Below are positions 33,999 to 45,975 of a stretch of 64,000 nucleotides of DNA, piece by piece; position 1 is the stretch's first letter, and every line of letters begins with the position of its first letter. Made by a program: the position numbers and the translations under genes. This DNA is from Tipula vernalis (taxonomy: Eukaryota > Arthropoda > Insecta > Diptera > Tipulidae), in contig OY282560.1 of the NCBI GenBank assembly GCA_958295665.1, forward strand, positions 148,048,091 through 148,112,090. Direction: 5' to 3'. The notes beneath the pieces are model-generated. The model did no database searches, was not told where the DNA came from, and worked only from the letters and a program-made list of their open reading frames with translations.

Positions 33999-35690
33999 GT
34001 ATTAACTTTGAGGGAGTGGTTCCAGAGGTTGAGCCGGGGGTTGATGTGCTAGCAAATTCATTTTTCTGAATATACAGCAAGCGATGATAAAGAGAGCTGC
34101 TGGTATTACTAGAAAAATTGCCGCATAGTGATGGTAATCGTGTATGTTAGCCTTGGCTTTTGATGTCTCTAGTGAGCTCTTTTGGTCTTGAATGACGGCC
34201 TCAATTGCCTCGATTCCTGGAAATTTCGAAGTTTATGTATAGTTTATGATGTCTGTAACATCTATCATATCGCTTAGGTTGAATGACGGCAAAAAGGAAA
34301 ATTTATACTTGCTACTGCATGTTTTGTATCCTGACACTGTAAATGTATCACCTTTGAAGAAGCAGGTTGCATGCAGCTTCAGGATTCCCTTATCATGAAT
34401 GGATGTGGTTGTGGTTTTAAATGTGCCATCAATTTCATGTTCGCAAATTACATTGCAAGTTGTTCTTGAGCTAGTTAAAAAGATCCATGCGTTGTATCTG
34501 TGTAGAGGAATCCAAATAGTGGTGATTGCTCTTTGAAGTATCTGGCAGCTTGTTGGTATTTCGCCATCCTGTTTGAGTAACTGCATTTCACATATGCTTT
34601 CATTAGAGCTGTAGTCATACAGCGGCTGACGTATGTTGCAGAGATATTCTCCATTTAGATGAGTGCAAGCATTGAATTCATGAGTAGTGAAATGAGTTGA
34701 ATTCATACTTTCTTTGATGTATCGTGGGCACCGGTATTATGTTATATAAGGTGTATCGGGTTCTCTGTACCAACGGGATCTTAACCTCGAAGATTATGAT
34801 TTCCTGAATTTTTATGGTTTTGACCGTGGTGATTTTATATATATATATGAGCTATATCTCTATTACGAAATGGTATGTCTTGGCTTGGTTTGAGTTTATC
34901 GACTATCTGTCTGGTTTGCTCCTGAAGTTGGTGTGGTGTTAATATGAATGAACTAAGTTTGTCTTGGTGTACTTCCGTTATGGTATCGATTACTGCTGAT
35001 TGGAATGTGCGGAGTTTCATCATTTCCAACATTGTATGAAGAGCAATGTCAGTGAATTCTTCGTGAAATATGAGGTATGTTATTATTTGTTTAAGAGCTT
35101 CGAATCTTTGATTTGTTTCTTCATGGTCGTGCTTGATGATGTTCATTGTCGTTTCTATTATAGATATCTGTTGCTGTAAAAGTTTTTGGTAATGTTGTTG
35201 GTTTAGATTAAGATTTGCTATGCTTTCTTTGTAGAAATTTCCGGCACGTTGATCAAGTACGCCAAATAGCTCATTGGCTATGGTACCAACGATATTCAGC
35301 ATTTCGTTTTGCTCTTCAACATATTCAGTATTTCGTTTTGCCCTTCTAAGTCGATATAGAGGTTCCGCATTGGGGATGAAATTAATCCACAGTGTATCGT
35401 ATGTGTATATGTAGACTTGGAGTGCGTTATATTTTTGCATAATTCATTTAGCTGCCGAGTGGATTTTTCCAGATGGTTGAGCTCGGTCCAATATACTGTT
35501 AGATTGAAGTATGTTATTAGTTTTCATTCTCCATTGATTAAACTGCCTTGACCAATTTTGTCAAAGTAGATGCCCGGATGAGACGAGAACTTGGATATGT
35601 TGTAACTGGATGTGGTTTCTGATACCACCATTCCTAATATACAGAATATTGACAGCGTGTACAGCAAGAGAATTGATTTTGTGTTTCCTT
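33999..35690 (-). pseudogene. Envelope-like gene of BEL-env (broken)
   Basis: Follows and overlaps the integrase end, the place where roo-type BEL elements carry an env-like gene. The start (about 35690-35600) has a hydrophobic signal-peptide-like stretch SILLLYTLSIFCILGMV. After a frameshift, a 201-codon frame (35440-34835) has a basic RRAKR site of the kind cut by furin, then a long heptad-like glutamine- and isoleucine-rich coiled coil. A further frame (34706-34233) is cysteine-rich. Near 34130-34050 the - strand encodes a membrane anchor YAAIFLVIPAALFIIACC followed by a basic residue. This is the layout of a class I fusion glycoprotein. Frameshifts near 35540 and 34800 disable it. Confidence 0.7.
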
Positions 35691-36812
35691 CTGGTTTGAA
35701 ACATCTGTGACCATACCGTGTTGATCTGTCGCTTGTGGCTCGTCTACTAGTAGAACGGATGTTTTGGTAATTGCTCTTTTATATAGAGCATTTCCCGGGC
35801 CACGTATTGAAACTACGCGAACCAATCCGTCTGGTCCCGGGTGTGTTTCAACAATTCTACCTCTTACCCATTTTGTGGGAGGTAGATTGTCTTCAATTAA
35901 AAGCACAACATTGCCCACTTGTATTTGTGGCCTTGATTGTAGCCATTTTGGTCGTTTTTGTAGTCTTCGCAAGTATTCGTTACTCCATTTTTTCCAAAAA
36001 TCTTGTTTCAGCTTTTGTAGCATCTGCCATCTTGACAAGCGATGTATGTTTGAATCTGCTAGATTTTCTTCTGGCACTGCAGTTAATGATGAGCCGATTA
36101 AAAAATGGCCAGATGTTAGAACTTCAAGGTATGCTATATCATTGGACATTGGACATATTGGTCTTTAATTTAGAATGACCTCTATTTGATTTAACAGTGT
36201 TGTTAATTCTTCAAAGGTGAGCGTTGCATTTCCCATGATCTTTTTTAGGTGGGTCTTCACTGATTTGACACCAGCTTCCCATAGTCCACCAAAATGGGAT
36301 AATGCAGGTGGTAGAAAATGCGAAATTATTCCCTCTGTTGCTAATTGTTGAGCGACAATATCGCTAAAGTTACCTGTTTTTTGTATCTTGTTTAGCTGAT
36401 TATTTGCTCCAATAAAATTCGTACCGTTGTCACTATATACATAATCTACGCCTAGATGTGAACCTTTTAAGGGCCGCAATAAATGTTTTTGTGGTAAGAT
36501 CCGTTAATTTGCCATGTAAGTTTTACCTCCTCTGCCTTTGGTTGTTTTTATTTGCACGGGACCTGCATAATCCACTCCGATATATGTAAATGGTCTTGTT
36601 GGCTGAACTCTTGCGTATGGTAGGTTTCCCATCAACTGGTTACTTCCTGGCTTGATTTTGAATCTGTGGCATACAATGCATTTTGAAATTACTGATTTAG
36701 TTGTCGTTCTGCCTATTATAATCCAATACTTTTTCCGGATGAAAGAGAGGGTGAGTTCGATCCCACCATGCTTCATTTTCAAATGTGCATGATTGATTAA
36801 GCTGTTACTCAA
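35634..36812 (-). pseudogene. BEL-env integrase
   Basis: 36812-36504 has the zinc-binding H/C region (HLKMKHGG, CIVCHRF) and the first catalytic aspartate in YIGVDYAGP. A deletion of roughly 40 codons follows. 36479-36165 has the second and third catalytic residues (YSDNGTNF, SHFGGLWEA). 36149-35634 has the C-terminal part (SGHFLIGSSL, NVVLLIEDNLPPTKWVRG). Three pieces in different frames, so inactive. Confidence 0.9.
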
Positions 36813-37357
36813 TTGGTGGGTATCTGGATGTTTCTCTTCGTAGCTTAAAAATGATTTTTGCAGCCTGCCCCTACTCGTAGAATTCCCTCTGGATCCAGAA
36901 ATGGATTTAATGACAATAACTTGCTTTTTTTATCTATTGGATTATTTTTCATTAGCTGAGTTATTTCCGCGTTGTAATAATTTCGTTGTGTATGCTTCAC
37001 GATAATCTTCTCAGCCTCATTTGGATCATATTTGTTGACCTTGATTTTTCTACACCTTTTTATAAAATTTATTACAGTTCTAACAATCCGTTTTAGTTTA
37101 GTGAAACTGGATATTTTATTTATTAAATGAACTATCCTGTCATCATCCTCTGTGATGGTAGTGCAGTTGATATTTTTTAGTTCTGTTGGTTGTTGTTTTT
37201 CTGGTTCAAAACAGTTTTGTATGTTTGGCGGGTATTAGTGCTTGTTTTTGAGCCAATGTGGTCCTGACCACCATTAGAGCTTATGATTTATCAGTTCATC
37301 AACCGTTATTCCGCGGCTCGCGCAATCAGCTGGGTTGTCGCCTGATTTGATGTGGCG

Positions 37358-39450
37358 CTATTGATATGTTTCGGTAAAATTCCTAATCTCCGATACTCTG
37401 TTGGCAACATACTCGTAAGTTTTATATTTCTGAATATCTCCTTGTATCCTTGCTGGCTGTAATTCTAATGCTTGTTTTACTTCATTAAGTAATTTAGCCA
37501 GTAAAAGAGTGCCATTTAGTTCCAGCCTTGGTAATGTTACTTTTGATTTCGTCGGTGCGACTCTTGTTTTGGCTGCTATAAGGTTGATGCTCACTTCACT
37601 TTCTTTATTGGTTACATTTAAGTAGAAGCAGGCGGCATAGGCTTGTTCTGAAGCATCGCTGAAGCCGTGAACCTCAATCTGTGATTCAGGTGTGTAATTT
37701 ATCCATCTTGGAACTTTTATGTCACTGAGAAGCTGTAGTTGGTCTTTAAAGTTTAACCATTGTTGACCTATGGCTTCAGGAACCGGTTCATCCCATGTGA
37801 GACCCCTGAACCACATTTTTTGTAACATTATCTTTGGTGTTATTATTACTGGTGCTAGCCATCCTAATGGATCAAAAGCTTAGCAGTCGTGGAGAGAATA
37901 ATTCGCTTCGTCAACTTGCCACTTGGAATTGGTACGTTTATATTAAACTCAAAAACATCCGCTTTAGGCTTCCAAAAAAATCCAAGGGCTTTTATGCTTT
38001 GATCGATTTCAATTTTATGTGATTCTGTTAGTTCTCTGTCGGCTACGTTGATTAAGAGCTGTGTTTGGTTGCTTGCCCATTTCGTAAATTAAAGCCTCTT
38101 TTTTGAAGTAGTTCCGTTAGTTGGATTTGAATGGCTGATGCTTCTTTGATTGTGTCGCAGCCTGTCATGAGATCATCGACGTAGAAATCTGTTTGTAACA
38201 CCTTGCATGCCGTATAGGAAAGTTCTTTCTTTCGTCTTCTGCGAGCTGATTTAAAGTTTTTACTGCAAGATAAGTGGCAGCTGCTGTTCCGTATGTTACT
38301 GTGTTAAGTTGGTATTCTTGAATCTTTTCTGAAGAGGAGTTTCGCCACAAAATTCGTTGAAAGTTTCTATCTTCCTTGTTTATCCAAATCTGCCGAAACA
38401 TTTTCTCTATGTCGGCTGTGAAGACATATTTGTGCTTTCGCCATCTCATTACGATATGCCATAGGTCTTGTTGTATTTTGGGATCAACATGCATTACATC
38501 ATTTAATGACCGGCCGTTGGTTGTTTTGGCGGACGCGTCAAAAACTACTCTTAACTTTGTTGTGGTACTTGATGGCTTGAGGACCGCATGTTGGGGCATG
38601 TAATATTTTCCTTCGTTCAATTCTGTTGGTTGAATTTTCTTCATATGTCCGAGATATTCATATTCTTGTATGAATTCTTTGTATTGTGTGACTAAAACGT
38701 TGTTCTTCATGAGTTGCCCTTCTAGTTGGATAAATGTTGATGTTGCCATCATTTTGGAATCTCCTAGGTCTGCCTGTTGTTGGAACGGAATTTTAAGAGT
38801 GTATCTACCGTCTGATTCTCTTTTGTGGGAGTTTCGAAAATGTTGTTCACATTCTTCTTCATCAGTAGTATGTTTTCTCGGCGGATGTAGTTCCTCTATT
38901 TCCCAAAATTTCTTGAGGATTTTCTCAATTTCATCAGCTGTATTTTCCTTTGTTGTGATTGCTACGATTTTGGTTAACGGCTCGTCTGTTGAGTGTGAAT
39001 TATTACATCTTCCTAATATTATCCACCCAAACCTTGTACGTTGAGGAATTGGTTGTTGATTGTTTATTTTTATTATATCCGGTAATACTACATCGGCATA
39101 GTAATCTGCACCAATAAGTAAGTCTATCGGTGCTGACGTATGGAAGTTAGGATCGGCCAACTGAGGTAGATTTTGCCAAGTCTGGCTTGTTATTGTTCTC
39201 CGTGGTTGGTTGTCTGTAATTTTATTCACTACGTAAGCTTCTATTTCCAGGTTATACCTCGATTGAAATTGAGGCATAATTGATAGTTTAGCAGCCTTTT
39301 CGATTATTTCTTTGTTGTTTGCGCAAATGCCAGTGACGTGCAATTCTGTGCTACATGTTTTTTTTTGTAGTCTGTTTACTGCGTTTGAAGTGATGAACGT
39401 GGCTTGTGAGCAAGGATCTATAATGGCATGTAAATGACAATCTTGCCCAT
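37358..39450 (-). pseudogene. BEL-env protease, reverse transcriptase and RNase H
   Basis: Near 39430-39400 the retropepsin-like loop reads IIDPCSQATFIT. 39343-38165 holds the linker (LADPNFHTSAPIDLLIGAD) and the front of the reverse transcriptase (LRVVFDASAKT, ADIEKMFRQI, NTVTYGTAAATYLAV). After a frameshift at about 38200 the box YVDD follows, and the same strand continues to an RNase H beginning VHGFSDASEQAYAACF (within 37828-37358). Apart from a few frameshifts the domain order and spacing are complete. DPC replaces the DSG or DTG usual at the protease active site. Confidence 0.9.
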
Positions 39451-39780
39451 TCTTAGTTGTTGCCCTTACTTACGGTTGGTAAAAAAATGTACGCGTCATT
39501 TTTACTAGCGTGTAATGTAGTATTGCTGTTGTTTGCTGATCCGGGTTTGGTTGTTATTGATCCAATCATCTTATTGTGTATTAGCTGGTGATGCCGTCCT
39601 TTGCATTGTTGACATGATATATTAGCCTTATATTCGGCTAACGCGTGGTCGCTTTTAAGACACCTTCTACATAGTTGCAATAATAATACCAGCTGATTTT
39701 TGTCAAGAATGTTCAATGCTTTAAATTTAGAACAATCTGCAAGGTGCTCCTTCTGAATGTATATACTATCTCTCAATATA
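39451..39780 (-). pseudogene. BEL-env gag C-terminal zinc region
   Basis: The only surviving gag sequence: CRRCLKSDHALAEYK then CQQCKGRHHQLIH, the paired zinc motifs that close a BEL gag. The element ends abruptly at about 39780, so this marks the truncation point. Confidence 0.75.
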
Positions 39781-40330
39781 TCATTTTTACGTTAATACTG
39801 AAATGCTCCAGCAAAAAATCTATTCTTAGGATACATCAGAATATACTGTTCCATTAGTGTTACTAAAAGACATTACTAAGGCTTTACTTCATGTAGTCTT
39901 AAATTACTAATGCCGTAAAAGAGCGCCCCACGCTTATATTTTTAGTCATATTAATTTTAAATTTCTACTTGTTATAAATATACCTTGATAGGAGTAAGGA
40001 AGAAAAATTTTATTTTCTATCTACTTTTTAGTCATTGACATTTGCAATCAATTTTTCGACCATGTTAACATTTGTCAGGAAGTTGCAAAAAGATAGATGA
40101 TATATCTATCTTTGGACCTTACCTTTTAGATTGCGATCCGAGAGCACTATGTCATATGATTGTTTTTTATTATAGCCAACTTTTATAAGTCTTTGTCAAT
40201 ATGTGTTTTTTTTTTGTCAGTTATTCGCGTCCCACAGATCTTAGTCTCACCATTTCTGCCAATGTCTCATTATTACATGGCTTCTTTCCTGTCGATTTCG
40301 CACAATCTAGTTCTATTTGCAAACCTTCGA
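39781..40330. other. Intron sequence, no gene
   Basis: AT-rich. A short hairpin AAAGATAGATGATATATCTATCTTT lies at about 40088-40113. Helitrons have a hairpin near their 3' end, and this lies beyond the C-terminal end of the Helitron remnant, but no CTRR end follows within ten bases. Confidence 0.35.
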
Positions 40331-40334
40331 GAGA

Positions 40335-42800
40335 TCTAACTCAACTTAGAGCTACATAAGCTTGTCCACTCGCGAACAGGTGCTACCTTGCATCTTATGT
40401 ACAGTTGATGCCCATGATAGTATTAATGGTAGCATACGTCTTCCGATCGTGCCATAGCTATAGTTGGCTGGAAACTGTTTTGATATCGGACGTATCATGT
40501 GAATATCATGGCTACCGAAATCTACTTCTACTGCTGGTATGTCTTGGGCATACAATTGTCCTCTACGATCTTGTGACTACTTGACATCAGTTATGTGACC
40601 AACGGAGCCATTGACTAAGCCCTTCGCAATATCGGTGTTGGATCTGAGCATCACTTTGCGCCTCGGAATATGACTAATTCTGTTGGAAGTCGAGCTGTCT
40701 TATTTATGTCATTCGGAGTAACTCTTTCCAAGTTCATGTTGTCCGTATTCCGCGTAGAATCGACTAATGAATCCTGAGCTCTGATGGTATTCATTGGCGT
40801 ATTTCTGTCTCTGAAGAATTGTAACACAGCTTCATTGTGCTCATCCACTTTCTTCTTGGTTGGGTATATGCGAAGGGCACGTTCTATGGAGAATTCACCG
40901 GTAAACTCATTGCTGACTTTGTCTATGAGTACTTTCATATGCTAAGCCTGCAATTCGCCTACTCTCAGTGGGTTCAGGATATCTATGAACGCATAGTCTC
41001 CTTACTGTCGCATATTCTCTGTCAATTCAACCAATCTGAAGAGTCTGCATAAATGTACAGCTGGTATCATGCGCTCTGGCTGCTGGAATACTTGATGTCC
41101 TCGAATCGGTGGAAGCTGCATTAGATCTCTGAACAGTATATGACATTAATACTATCATACGTTCGTATGCTACCATTGAATGCGTAGTTCGTATGCTACC
41201 ATGGAAATTTCGTCTATAAACAGTAACTCTATGTCTTTCCACTGTTGTCGCATTAATCGGAGGTAATTGCCAGTCAGAAGTGGTAGATTGTTGACGAGTC
41301 TTCTATCCTTCTGAATCGGTAGCTTCAGCAGACTGTGTATTGTTAATCCGTCCACAAGTCATGCTGCGACACCTGTTAGTGCTCCAGCCTTTGTTGCCTG
41401 CTTTCCATAGCATCTGTTCACCTGGTTTCTTAGCAGGTTGAATATAATTGTCTTACAGTACCTGCACCTCCTGTAATGAACAGTCTTTCTCGATTTGTGC
41501 TGCCATGAAGAGCTCACGCTGTTTAACATTCATACCGCGTTGTGCATTTGTAAATTGCTCATCGGTCATTGCATTGTCCAATTCAATTTCTTCCTCATTA
41601 TCAGCTACAACTGCAGCTGGGCTTTCCTCCAGAAGTTGGAATGCGTGCATTTGATTGAATGCATTATTCAGCTGCTTGTCTCGCTTTCTATATGTTTCCA
41701 TATATCTACTAATTTCCTTCAGGCGTTCTTCTCGTGCAGCGAATGCTTCTCTTGCCATATCGTAATCTACAATCAACTCGCTTTCTTGACGATATGGCAT
41801 GTACTGAAGGAGGAGACTGTAGTAGTGAGTTTCTGGATCGGATGTAGCCATGAAGTATGGGACTTACTATTCTGGATTTGTTATCCTTGAGCTTGATTAT
41901 GATCTTTCTAGTTCGTGGTTCATCGTCGAGTATATCATCATCAATGCCTTCTTCACTAGTATCCTTCTTACTGTAATATGCTTCGAAGCGCATTGCGAAC
42001 TCAATCAAGCTCATGTTATTGAAGTCAATCGTCGGATGTGAATCTGGTCTCAATTCGTATCTATCGAATATACTCTAACAATAGCCAGTCGCCAAACCTT
42101 CCTCATTGTACTGAAGTACCTTGTATCGTTGTTCTGGCTTGCGCGTATTGAGGAACACACATTTTCTAGATATCTCTCGCATCTTGAGATGAGCTAGGCG
42201 ATATACAGCTTCACATGCAGATACTTGTCTTTCCTTGAGGATTCTCATACAGATCTTGAAGAGCTTTCGAGAGATGTTGGTTTCCTCGCGTCGTATCTGC
42301 TGAATGGCCTGTGCAATTCCAATATCGAGGTCTGTCGGCTCTGATTTGGACATGTACTTGGCTATGTAGAAGGCGATAGCTTCATTCGATCCGCATGGCT
42401 GAATATCCATATTACCTTCCCACAGTTTGAGAAGTGTGGGATTGTAGTTATTGATATTCCGGTGTGGTTCACAGCGCTTCAGTAGACAGATTCTTTCTCC
42501 GTTTCGAATGAAATCATCCGACGAATGAGACACAATCTTTGTTGCCTCACACACAGTTCGCAGCAAGTATCTTCTATCAGCAGTATTGTTCTTATAGCAA
42601 GTATCTTTCTGTCTATGAGTTTGGCATTTTTTAACTGTCTCATAAAGCTCTGATTCCTCATTTGGCAGTTCACAAGAGCATACACGAACTATTTGTGCCA
42701 GACCTTCTGGTGTATCGAAAGCTGGATGGTTTTCAATCCACACTACCATGTGGAGATGTCGACTGCCTCTCATCTGAAACTCGATTCTCCGTGTGCTTTA
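40335..42800 (-). pseudogene. Helitron Rep-helicase remnant
   Basis: Rolling-circle transposon protein. 42773-42075 carries the end of the Rep nuclease: HUH motif RHLHMVVW (residues 6-8 of this frame) and the two-tyrosine motif YIAKYMSK (tyrosines 136 and 140). 42053-41453 is a linker in two frames. 41355-40651 holds the superfamily 1 helicase middle, with the aspartate-glutamate box LLFIDEISMV. 40555-40352 has the late helicase motif WASTVHKMQGST. The part of Rep before HUH is missing, and the Walker A loop is broken by a frame change near 41400. At least five frame breaks. Confidence 0.9.
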
Positions 42801-43190
42801 CAAGTGCACATTATGCAGAAATTCAGACCGGAGTCATTGGCGACGCTTTGTTCATGGTCCTTCGAGCCGGATTGATTCCCTTTGTTTAATAAATCTTGGA
42901 GTAAATTCAAAATGACAAAATTTATTACATACGAGTATTAATTAACAAAAATCATTATTTAAACTGCGATAGTGAGAAACTTCAAGTGAAAAGTTATTGA
43001 CAACGTTTCAAACAACAACTGTGAAATTTTCGAAATTTCCTGCGAAATTAACCTTATATTGAGTAGCTTTGAAAATATTAAAGCCCGAGTGAAAACTTTT
43101 AGCGACAACACTCGTAGCTATAGTACCTCGATGAACGATATAATACAAACTCAAAATAATTTTCTTTAAGTACTACGAGATCGATACGCC
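42801..43190 (+). repeat. BEL/Pao LTR end, tRNA-Tyr primer site and leader scrap
   Basis: TGGTCCTTCGAGCCGGAT at 42855-42872 is identical to the primer sites of BEL-1 and BEL-2 and follows a CA (..GCTTTGTTCA), as an LTR end should. The next 300 bases resemble an AT-rich untranslated leader. It is on the + strand, opposite to BEL-env, so it belongs to a different BEL copy. The left limit against the Helitron is uncertain. Confidence 0.7.
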
Positions 43191-43481
43191 GATCAATTCA
43201 AAGAAAACCTGGAAATTGGGCAAATGAGGAGATTCCAGAAACCAATGATAAAATACATAGGTAAGATAAGTGATTGTTGTAAAAAAGTGTCTATAAATTT
43301 AGGCGAAGAAAAGGGTGATTTGAAAGCAGCACTGATAGTGGTCCAACCAAAAGAAGCAACCGGCGAGCACGGCGTCGTCACCAAATTCAAAACCACTGGA
43401 AGATTTATTTAATAATTCGTCATCATAGAACAAGAACAATGGTATTAATCGGAACTTAAATTTATTTAATATAATCGTATG

Positions 43482-43618
43482 TTATACCACAAGCCGATCG
43501 AAAATTTTCGATTATACGAGACGTATTGCCTGAAACACCACGAGACCGAAGGTCGAGTGGTGTTTTGCAAAGGCAATACGTCAAAATAAGAGAAAATTAT
43601 CCATTGTCGTGTGGTATA
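43482..43618. repeat. Three-tier inverted repeat at the Crypton end
   Basis: Three nested complementary pairs: outer TTATACCACA (43482-43491) with TGTGGTATA (43610-43618); middle GACGTATTGCC (43520-43530) with GGCAATACGTC (43572-43582); inner AAACACCACGAGACC with GGTCGAGTGGTGTTT around GAA (about 43533-43565). It lies just beyond the 3' end of the recombinase gene. Confidence 0.85.
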
Positions 43619-43675
43619 CAGGAGACTATATCTTGAATAAAGAAAACAATAAATTTAAATAGAAAAGTTACAATT

Positions 43676-44984
43676 TTAATAATTATAAATAAATGTACAA
43701 TTATTATAGATATTTGTTGCTGCATTAGACGGTTGAGAAGACGGTTCCTTTAAGGAAGAAGACGGTTCTTTTAAGGAAGAAGACGGTTCTTCTACGGAAG
43801 AAGGCGGTACTTCTTTAATTAAGGTTGTATCTTTCCTTAAATTTGAAATTATGCTGTTGTGATGTTTTTCGTTTAGTTGAAGGTATGGTTGAATGGAATT
43901 GGCTGAGGTGTGGCCTGTAATTTTTATTATTTCCTGAACGCTTGTGCTAGCACTTGATAATTCGCTAACAGCGGTTGACCTATTCGAGTGGTTGGTTATT
44001 TTTACTCTTTTTGTGTCTATTCCTATAGATGCTGCACCTTGTTTTGTCCATTTACTGAGTTCGTTTACTCCGAGCGGAATATTTTTGTACCAGGAACTAT
44101 CCGGATATTTATTCCAGTCTTTATTCACAGTAAGAAATAAACGATTAGTTTTAATGCTTTTGGTCCGTTTCGACATCATTTTTCTATATAATCGGACAGG
44201 GCAATGATTTATGTTTTCTGCATTTGTAGTTAACCATTTACTTTCAGCTGTTCGCTGATTTCCTCCTTGGGCGGTTTTAGAGAAAACCGTGTTATATTCG
44301 ATACGTCCTGTTTCTTTCCCGAAATTATCTTTTTCATCTGTAAAATAGTCTAAAAGGCACGAAACTGATTCACCTCCACGCCAAGCGAGTTCCACAGCAG
44401 CAATTTGATAAAATTTACGTTGCAGACCGGAGGGCGTGTTTTCGTCAAATGTATCCAAAATTTTGCTGATTTCATCAGCCACTAACGCCGTTGAGCTGAT
44501 TTTTCGTTTCGTCGGAATAGCCTGAAGTACTCTTCTTTTCGAATTTTTCGCATTTACCGCGGCTTGAAAGACTACATCTTTAAATGGGTCAATGGTTCGC
44601 TTAAATTGCGTAAAATATTTCTGGTGCACCATTTTAGCCATTTTACCATTTATATTCCAAATTGTTTTAACTACTCCTTCCTTATACTCCGTGCCATCTT
44701 GTTTCCGCATGTTGAAAGCCCAATCTTTTAGAATTAGGGCGAGTTCTTCGTTGGTTGTATTTTCATCCAACTGGTACTTTCGCACATTACAAAATTGATT
44801 AAATTGTCTTAAAACATATTCGTGAGTTTTTTTTTGTATTTGCCGGCTTGTTGTTTTCGATCATTTCATCAATTATTTGTAAAGAATTATTCCCGAAACG
44901 ATCCATTTTGGATTTATTGAAGTCGATAACTGGAAACTGACATATATAAACAGAATTGTTGTTTTTTCTTTTGTCAAATTTCAA
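43676..44984 (-). pseudogene. Crypton-type tyrosine recombinase
   Basis: DNA recombinase of the phage-integrase family. The 369-codon frame from 44785 contains the catalytic set in order: arginine 136 (ELAWRGGES), probable lysine near 170 (VFSK), H-x-x-R as NHSNR (266-269), histidine 292 (KITGHTSANSI) and nucleophile tyrosine 301 (QPYLQL). No reverse transcriptase lies beside it, which separates it from DIRS elements. The N-terminal part (44984-44799) is in another frame; the shift falls in a run of A at about 44827-44835, so a single indel may be the only lesion. The tail repeats PSSSLKE three times. Closest known group: CryptonI and the related DUF3504 proteins. Confidence 0.85.
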
Positions 44985-45975
44985 ATTTGCTAAGCCTACA
45001 CGATTTTAATTATGCTACTACAGTTTACAAATGTTTATATAATCGATTATACAAAGGCTTATATAATCGATGTAACCATAGTTACTATATTTTAACTATT
45101 AGAAAAACCAGGCATACATTGATTTTTATAATTTAATGAGTGATATAGTCGATGTTATCCCGAAACAAAATCAAATCAAACTGGAGAATCCAGCCAAAAT
45201 ATTGGGAAAAACTAGATTGCAACCAATTGTTCAATCGCAGTAACCGTTATTCCGGGAAACAGCAACCAGCACGTAAAAAAACGTTGAAAGTTAACCACCC
45301 GAGTTGAACGATTCCTAAAGATTTTCCCCAAGATTAAGACATATGTATGTGTGTATCGGTTCGACCGCACATATAAAATAAAAGCATAACAGCTTTTATC
45401 TAAAGCTTATCTAAATAAAACCAGTCATAATAAAACTGGAACTAAACCAGACATTTAAGAAAATAATAAATAAAAACTACGGCCAACGGCCATACTCCAA
45501 AGATAAGGAAAACATCAACAAAGGTGAAGAATTTCGCAAATAACAACAACCAAAATGAATATAGTGAAATAAGGTTAATAATATCAAGTAAATCTTCAAC
45601 TGAAAATGTTGACAAAGAAGGTACATCAGCGAAATCCAGAGCAAATCCATCACCAATGATTGGATCAACATTAATATCCGGTATTATCCGGTACATTTAC
45701 CACGGTAACGAGAATAACTGATGTAAAACCATTATTCTCAGAATATGGCAAAGTGATTGACGTCTGAATTTCGAAGCTCAATGAAAGGATTTAAATTCCA
45801 ATTCAGGAAGGCATGTTGACTTTAAATCTATGCCAGGCTCACTCAAACTTTGTTCTGCCCAGATCAGACAAATTGGTTCAATTTAATTCTCATGTTATAA
45901 AGAAAATAAAGAATATTTAGATCGTTCGAAAAGCTGTTTGCTCTGTGCCAGTTCTAAACCTTAACTCAAACGAGT
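44985..45975. other. Intron sequence with a possible RRM-like scrap
   Basis: TATATAATCGAT occurs twice (about 45036-45072). On the + strand 45690-45765 reads TRITDVKPLFSEYGKVIDV before a stop, which fits the start of an RNA-recognition motif. Nothing around it extends the match. Confidence 0.3.

Larger units (their letters stand above)
33847..39780 (-). mobile_element. 5'-truncated BEL/Pao element with an env-like gene (BEL-env)
   Basis: On the - strand the order is gag tail, protease, reverse transcriptase, RNase H, integrase, env-like gene, then an LTR start at 33867. The LTR start TGTTCACTTCATCAGTGAACA (33847-33867) is self-complementary and follows a GGGAGTA tract. The 5' LTR, leader and most of gag are missing. 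It lies antisense in the large intron of the BCL11 gene. Frameshifts in every gene show it is old. Confidence 0.85.

Noticed and set aside
43193..43412. 62-codon + strand frame with a lysine-rich product
   Set aside because: No recognisable motif; lies between the BEL leader scrap and the Crypton end.
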